Positions 59,243-64,000 of a stretch of DNA of 64,000 bases are shown here, piece after piece. The stretch spans positions 248,001-312,000 of the forward strand of contig CAWEYO010000018.1 in NCBI GenBank assembly GCA_963813315.1, given 5' to 3'. Within the stretch, counting starts at the first letter, position 1. Every line of letters begins with the position of its first letter. The notes beneath the pieces were generated by a model that saw nothing but the letters and a program-made list of their open reading frames with translations, ran no database searches and was not told where the DNA came from. This DNA comes from CAWEYO01 sp963813315 (GTDB lineage: Bacteria > Pseudomonadota > Alphaproteobacteria > Rhizobiales > Rhizobiaceae). Both the position numbers and the translations under genes were made by a program.

Positions 59243-62200
59243 ATGTCGGATTTCCTTAGACAGATCGCGGACTACTCGCCGAAGCGGCTGGCGCTGCTCG
59301 CCAATGAGTTGAAGCAACGTGTTGACGCGCTCGAGAGTGCCGCGCGCGCGCCGATCGCGATCATCGGCATGGCCTGCCGTTTCCCCGGCGGTGCAGATTC
59401 GCCGGAGCTGTTTTGGGATCTGCTGCGTTCCGGCGGCGACGCGATCGTGGAGACACCCGAAAGAACGCTGGGACGTCGAGGCCTTGTTTGATCCCGATCC
59501 AGACGCTCCAGGCAAGCTGACGTCGCGTTTCGGCGGCTTCCTGAATCCGGATCGACGGCTTCGATCCGACGGTTTTCGGCATTGCCCGCCGCGAAGCTCT
59601 CCACATGGATCCCCAGCAACGCCTGCTGCTCGAAGTGGCATGGGAAGCGCTTGAGAACGCAGGAGTTGCGCCTGATTCGCTTTCTGGTGCGGCCGCCGGC
59701 ATTTTCGTGGGTCTTTCCGGCTTCGACTATTTCCATCTCCTGCGCCGCGACGCCGCCAACCTTGACGCCTACGCGGCTTCAGGCGTAGCGCATAGCATCG
59801 CCTCGGGGCGACTTGCCTATCTGCTCGGAACCAGAGGGCCGGCGCTGTCGATCGACACCGCATGTTCATCCTCGCTGGTCGCGAGCCATCTCGCGGTCAA
59901 GAGCTTGCGCAATGGCGATTGTGATCTGGCTCTGGCTGGCGGCGTCAATCTCATCCTGTCCCCCGACACGAACATCGCTTTGTCGAAAGCCCGCATGCTG
60001 GCGCCCGATGGCCGCTGCAAGGCGTTCGATTCCCGCGCGGACGGTTTCGTGCGCGGCGAGGGTTGCGGCGTCCTGGTACTCAAGCGCTTGTCCGACGCGC
60101 GCGCCGACGGCGATCCCATCGTCGCGGTGATCCGCGGCTCCGCCTCGAATCAGGACGGCCGCAGCAACGGGCTCACCGCGCCCAACGGCGCCGCGCAAGA
60201 GGCGTTGCTGCGCGCGGCCCTGGCCGACGCACGGGTCGACCCAGCCGCTGTCGCTTATGTCGAAGCGCATGGTACAGGCACCAAACTTGGGCGATCCGAT
60301 CGAAGCCCTGGCGCTCGATGCCGTTCTGGGGCGCGGCCGTGGCGCGGATGCGCCGCTGCTGATCGGGTCGGTGAAGGCGAATATCGGGCATCTGGAGGCT
60401 GCTGCAGGTGTCGCGGGCGTAATCAAGCTTGCGCTCGCGCTGCAGCGGGGCGCGATCCCGCCACAGATCCATTTCGACACCCCAAATCCGCACATTCCGT
60501 GGGACGAACTCCGCCTGTGCGTGCCGCGCCAGCAGGCCGCGTGGCCGGACGCCGGCAAGCCGCGTTTTGGCGGCGTCAGCTCATTCGGCTTCAGCGGCAC
60601 GAACGCTCACATCATCCTCGAAGCACCGGCGCCCGCGCCGCGTCCGAGCGCGTCCGCGCGCCCGCTCCACATCATGACGGCTTCGGCCCGCAGCGAAGAG
60701 GCGCTCGACAGCCTTGCCACCGGATACGCCTCGACCTTGCTGACGCCGGGCGTCGCGCTGGAAGCGGCAGCCTATACGGCGAATGCCGGACGCGCGCAAC
60801 TTGGGCGCCGTATCGCCGTGGTCGCCGGCTCGTCCGACCGAAGCGGCCGAACGCTTCGCCTCAGCCGCACGCGGAGAGACTGCGGCGCTCGTACACCGTG
60901 GCGCGGCGCCGGCGAGGGCGCCAAGAGTTGCTTTCCTTTTTACGGGCCAGGGCGCCCAGTACGTCGGAATGGCAAAGGGTCTCTACGAAATCGCAGCCTG
61001 TATTTCGCAACACCCTCGACCGATGCGATGCGCATCTGCGGACGGTGTGGCCGCATCGGCTGCTCGACGTACTCTACCAGGACGACGACACTCCGGACGC
61101 ACGCCTTCACGATACGACCTATACGCAGCCGGCTCTCTTTGCCGTCGAATACGCGCTTGCTGAACTGTGGCGTTCCTGGGGTGTGCGGCCCTCTGCAGTC
61201 GCGGGGCACAGTCTTGGCGAATATGTCGCCGCATGCGTCGCGGGAATGATGAGCCTTGAGGACGCCTTATCGCTTACGGCGGCGCGTGGGCGCATGATGG
61301 GCGCTTTGCCGCGCGACGGAACAATGGCGGCCGTCATGGCCGACGAGTCGCGCGTCGCCAGGGCGATAGCTCAACACACCGACCTGGTTTCAATCGCGGC
61401 AGTCAACGGTCCGCTGAACACGGTCATCTCCGGCGCAAGCTCCGCCGTCAATCGCATCGCCGAGAATCTGCGAGCGGACGGCGTCGCAGTGAGGCTGCTC
61501 AATGTTTCGCACGCCTTCCACTCGCCGCTCATGGAACCGATGCTGGAGGATTTTCTTGGCGCAGGCGCGTCGCGTTGCGTGGCGTGCGCCGGAAATCAAA
61601 CTTGTCTCGAATGTGACGGGCGTGTTTGCCGGCGCCGCTGCCGCAACACCGGACTATTGGCGCGATCACGTGCGTGCACCGGTGAGGTTTGCGCAATCTA
61701 TCGCCACGCTCGCTGCGGACGGCTGCGACGTGTTCCTCGAAATTGGTCCGCATCCGACGTTGACGGCGTTGGGCCAGCTTTGCGTTCCGGACCATAGCGG
61801 CAGATGGCTCACGTCGCTCAAGCGCGGCTGCGACGACCACGCAACGCTGCTGAATGCGCTCGGCGAGCTCTATGTGGCAGGCGCCGAAATCGACTGGAAA
61901 GCCTTCGACGCGCCATCCCGGCCGGCAAAGACGCGTCTGCCGAACTATCCGTTCCAGCGCGAGCGCTTTTGGTTCAACGAACCCTCTGAAGAACAGAGCC
62001 CATCCGCGCGTCCCGACGAGCTTGCCGACAAGGAAGCATCCACGCGCGTCCGCGGGTTACTGCACGAAATCGTGTGGCGCCCGGCAAAGATGCTCGCCGT
62101 CGATGAAATAGAGCAGGTGCTTGCACCGAAGATCGACGATGCGGCGAACCGCGATATGTTCGCGGCCTATGCTGATTTTGCCAAGGGGCTCGACCGGCTT

Positions 62201-64000
62201 TCCAGCCTTTACATCGTCAGAGCCTTGCGCAGACTTGGCTGGGCAATGGCGCCGGGCGCCATGGCTGGGCGCGACCTTCGTGCGCGTCTCGGCGTACAAC
62301 CCTGCCACGAGCGCCTGTTCGGCCGCATGCTCTCGATTCTCGAAGAGGACGCCGTGCTGGAGCGGAATGGGGACGTTCTGCGCGTCGTAGCGGCAGCGCC
62401 TGGCGATGATCCGGAAGGATTTGCGGACGGGCTTTTGGCTGCGCACCCCGACTGCGGCGCTGAATTCGACGCTCACCCGCCGCTGCGGCCTCGCCTTGGC
62501 AGACGTGCTGCGGGGTGACGTCGACCCGCTGGGACTTCTCTTCCCCGGCGGCTCTCTCGACGACACCGAACGGCTCTATCAGTCCTCCCTGCCTGCGCGC
62601 TTCTACAACGGCCTGATCGCCGATACAGTAGGCGCGATTGCCGAGGCTTCGGGCGGACGTCCGCTGCGCATTCTCGAAATCGGGGCAGGGACGGGCAGCA
62701 CAACCGCGTTCGTGTTGTCGCGGCTCGGCGAAATGCCCTACGAATACACATTCACCGATATCTCGCCCCTCTTCCTCAACCGCGCCCGGGAAAAGTTCGC
62801 GGCTTTCGAGACCGTCCGCTACGAGCTGCTGGACCTGGATCGAGATCCAGCAGGACAGGGATTCGCGCCTGCCGCCTACGACATTGTGATCTGCGCCAAT
62901 GTGGTCCACGCCACCCGCGATCTCGCCGCCTCGTGCGCGCGGCTGCGTGGGTTGCTGACCCCGGACGGGCGCCTCGTTCTGCTCGAAGGAACGATGCCGC
63001 AGCGCTTCGGAGACCTGACCGTCGGCCTGCTCGATGGATGGTGGGCCTACACCGATACGCACCGACGCAACTACGCCTTGATGCCGCGCGCGGCATGGCG
63101 CGAGTTGCTCGCCGAAACAGGTTTTGCGGATGTGTCGACAATTCCACCGGAAGGCCATGGGCCGGTGATGGACCAGCAAGCGATCCTGGTCGCAGCACCG
63201 GCGACGAACGTACCGAAACGTTGGATAATTGTGCGCGATGCTTGCGGTTTCGCGGAGCTTCTGGCGGCAGCGCTCCGCGAAACCGGTCGCGAGGCGATTC
63301 TTCTCGAAGCCGATGACGCTGAAGTGCTGCGCGAGACTGTGCGCGACGCGAGGGGAGCGATCGGCGTGGTGTCGCTGTGTGCCCTGGATCGGGGCGCGTC
63401 GGCTGAATCGGAAAACATCCTCGCCGGCCAGGCGCGCATGATCACGCCGACGCTGGAACTCGTCCGAGAGCTGAGCGTGCGGACGGCTCCGGGCAAGCTC
63501 TACGTCGTCACGCGCGGAGGGCAGGCAACCCAGGCGGGAGAAGTTGTAGAACCGGCGCAGGCGACACTTTGGGGCTTGAGTCACGTTATTGCTCTCGAGC
63601 ATAGCGAACTCGGCTGCGTGCGCATCGACCTGGACCCGACGGTCGAGCCCGAGCAGGCTGCCCGGGCGCTTGCCACGGAATTGTGCACGCCGTCGCGAGA
63701 GGATCAAATCGCGCTGCGCGGCAAGACCAGACTGGCCCGACGCGTCACCAACAGCCTCAAGCCTCCGGCTTGTGCCTTGATTCCGCGGATCGATACGTCA
63801 GGTGCCTATATGGTGACGGGCGGGCTGCGCGGGTTGGGCCTGGCGGTGGCGAAATGGCTCGTCGATCAGGGCGCAAGGATCGTGGTGTTGATGGGCCGCA
63901 GCGCGCCGGACGAATTCGCCCACGCTGCGATCACCGACATGCAGTCAAAGGGCGCCCGCGTCCTGGTGTGCATCGGCGATGTGTCGGTGCGCGCCGATGT
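59243..64000 (+). CDS. Type I PKS module 5: KS-AT-MT-KR-... (frameshifts; cut by window end)
   Basis: Starts 1 bp after the previous stop with a docking coil (LRQIADYSPKRLALLANELKQ). KS (59355-60630; IDTACSSSLVASHLA, EAHGTGTKLGDP after removing one G at 60289, NIGHLEAAAG), AT (60920-61830; FLFTGQGAQYVGMA, GHSLGE, HAFH: malonyl type), MT (62060-63140; LRILEIGAGTGSTTAFVL at 62665, IVICANVVHATRDL), KR beginning about 63200 with TGGLRGLGLAVAKWL at 63810. At least seven indels before 62520; the last 1.48 kb is clean. KS-AT-MT-KR without DH matches the methylating module type of yersiniabactin HMWP1. The ACP and any later genes lie outside the window. Confidence 0.87.

Noticed and set aside
1..64000. 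tRNA, rRNA genes or CRISPR arrays
   Set aside because: Looked for cloverleaf ends, rRNA-like stretches and evenly spaced repeats on both strands; none seen.

Overview
The window is GC-rich chromosome-type DNA from an alphaproteobacterium. I would place it in the Hyphomicrobiales, near Mesorhizobium and other Phyllobacteriaceae. The basis is an S21 protein with a rhizobial-type tail, the soxBDAG gene order, an N-formylglutamate amidohydrolase, and several families of palindromic intergenic repeats of the kind common in that group. The species cannot be named from the sequence alone.

Left part (0.1-30.2 kb) is ordinary rhizobial metabolism and envelope genes. In order: a TPR lipoprotein and rpsU; a heterotetrameric sarcosine oxidase operon (soxB, soxD, soxA, soxG; soxA and soxG carry one frameshift each); an SDR / APH-kinase-like / MaoC / SDR block facing an acyl-CoA dehydrogenase, which looks like a small acyl-CoA degradation set; an RND efflux pump and its adaptor; an RpiR regulator next to a probable gamma-glutamyl amine-catabolism cluster (amidohydrolase, APC permease, glutamine-synthetase-like ligase, aldehyde dehydrogenase, iron alcohol dehydrogenase); an MscS-type channel; and a small stress group (ECF sigma factor, DUF4142 protein, cupredoxin, GlsB/YeaQ protein, YidB-like protein, CAP-domain protein). 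The ECF gene and the DUF4142 gene share an identically spaced promoter-like motif.

Right part (30.4-64 kb, open at the right edge) is a type I PKS/NRPS gene cluster, all on the + strand. A one-module NRPS (TubC dock, C, A with a glycine-like code, PCP, TE) is followed by a degraded IS701-type transposase, a second copy of the 245-bp NRPS leader, a type II thioesterase, and five translationally coupled one-module PKS genes: KS-AT-KR-ACP; KS-AT-DH-ER-KR-ACP; KS-AT-MT-ACP; KS-AT-DH-MT-ER-KR-ACP; and KS-AT-MT-KR (cut by the window end). Three of the five modules carry SAM methyltransferase domains, so a heavily C-methylated polyketide is expected, probably finished by the NRPS even though that gene comes first. 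I do not recognise the cluster as one making a known compound.

Data quality matters here. Many genes are broken by single-base indels: isolated in soxA, soxG, the NRPS, PKS1 and the first part of PKS2, and very dense between about 47.4 and 53.7 kb and again in PKS5. Between indels the protein motifs are perfectly kept, and several indels fall in short homopolymers, so I read most of them as sequence errors, not gene decay. Frameshifted genes are therefore annotated as single CDS spans.
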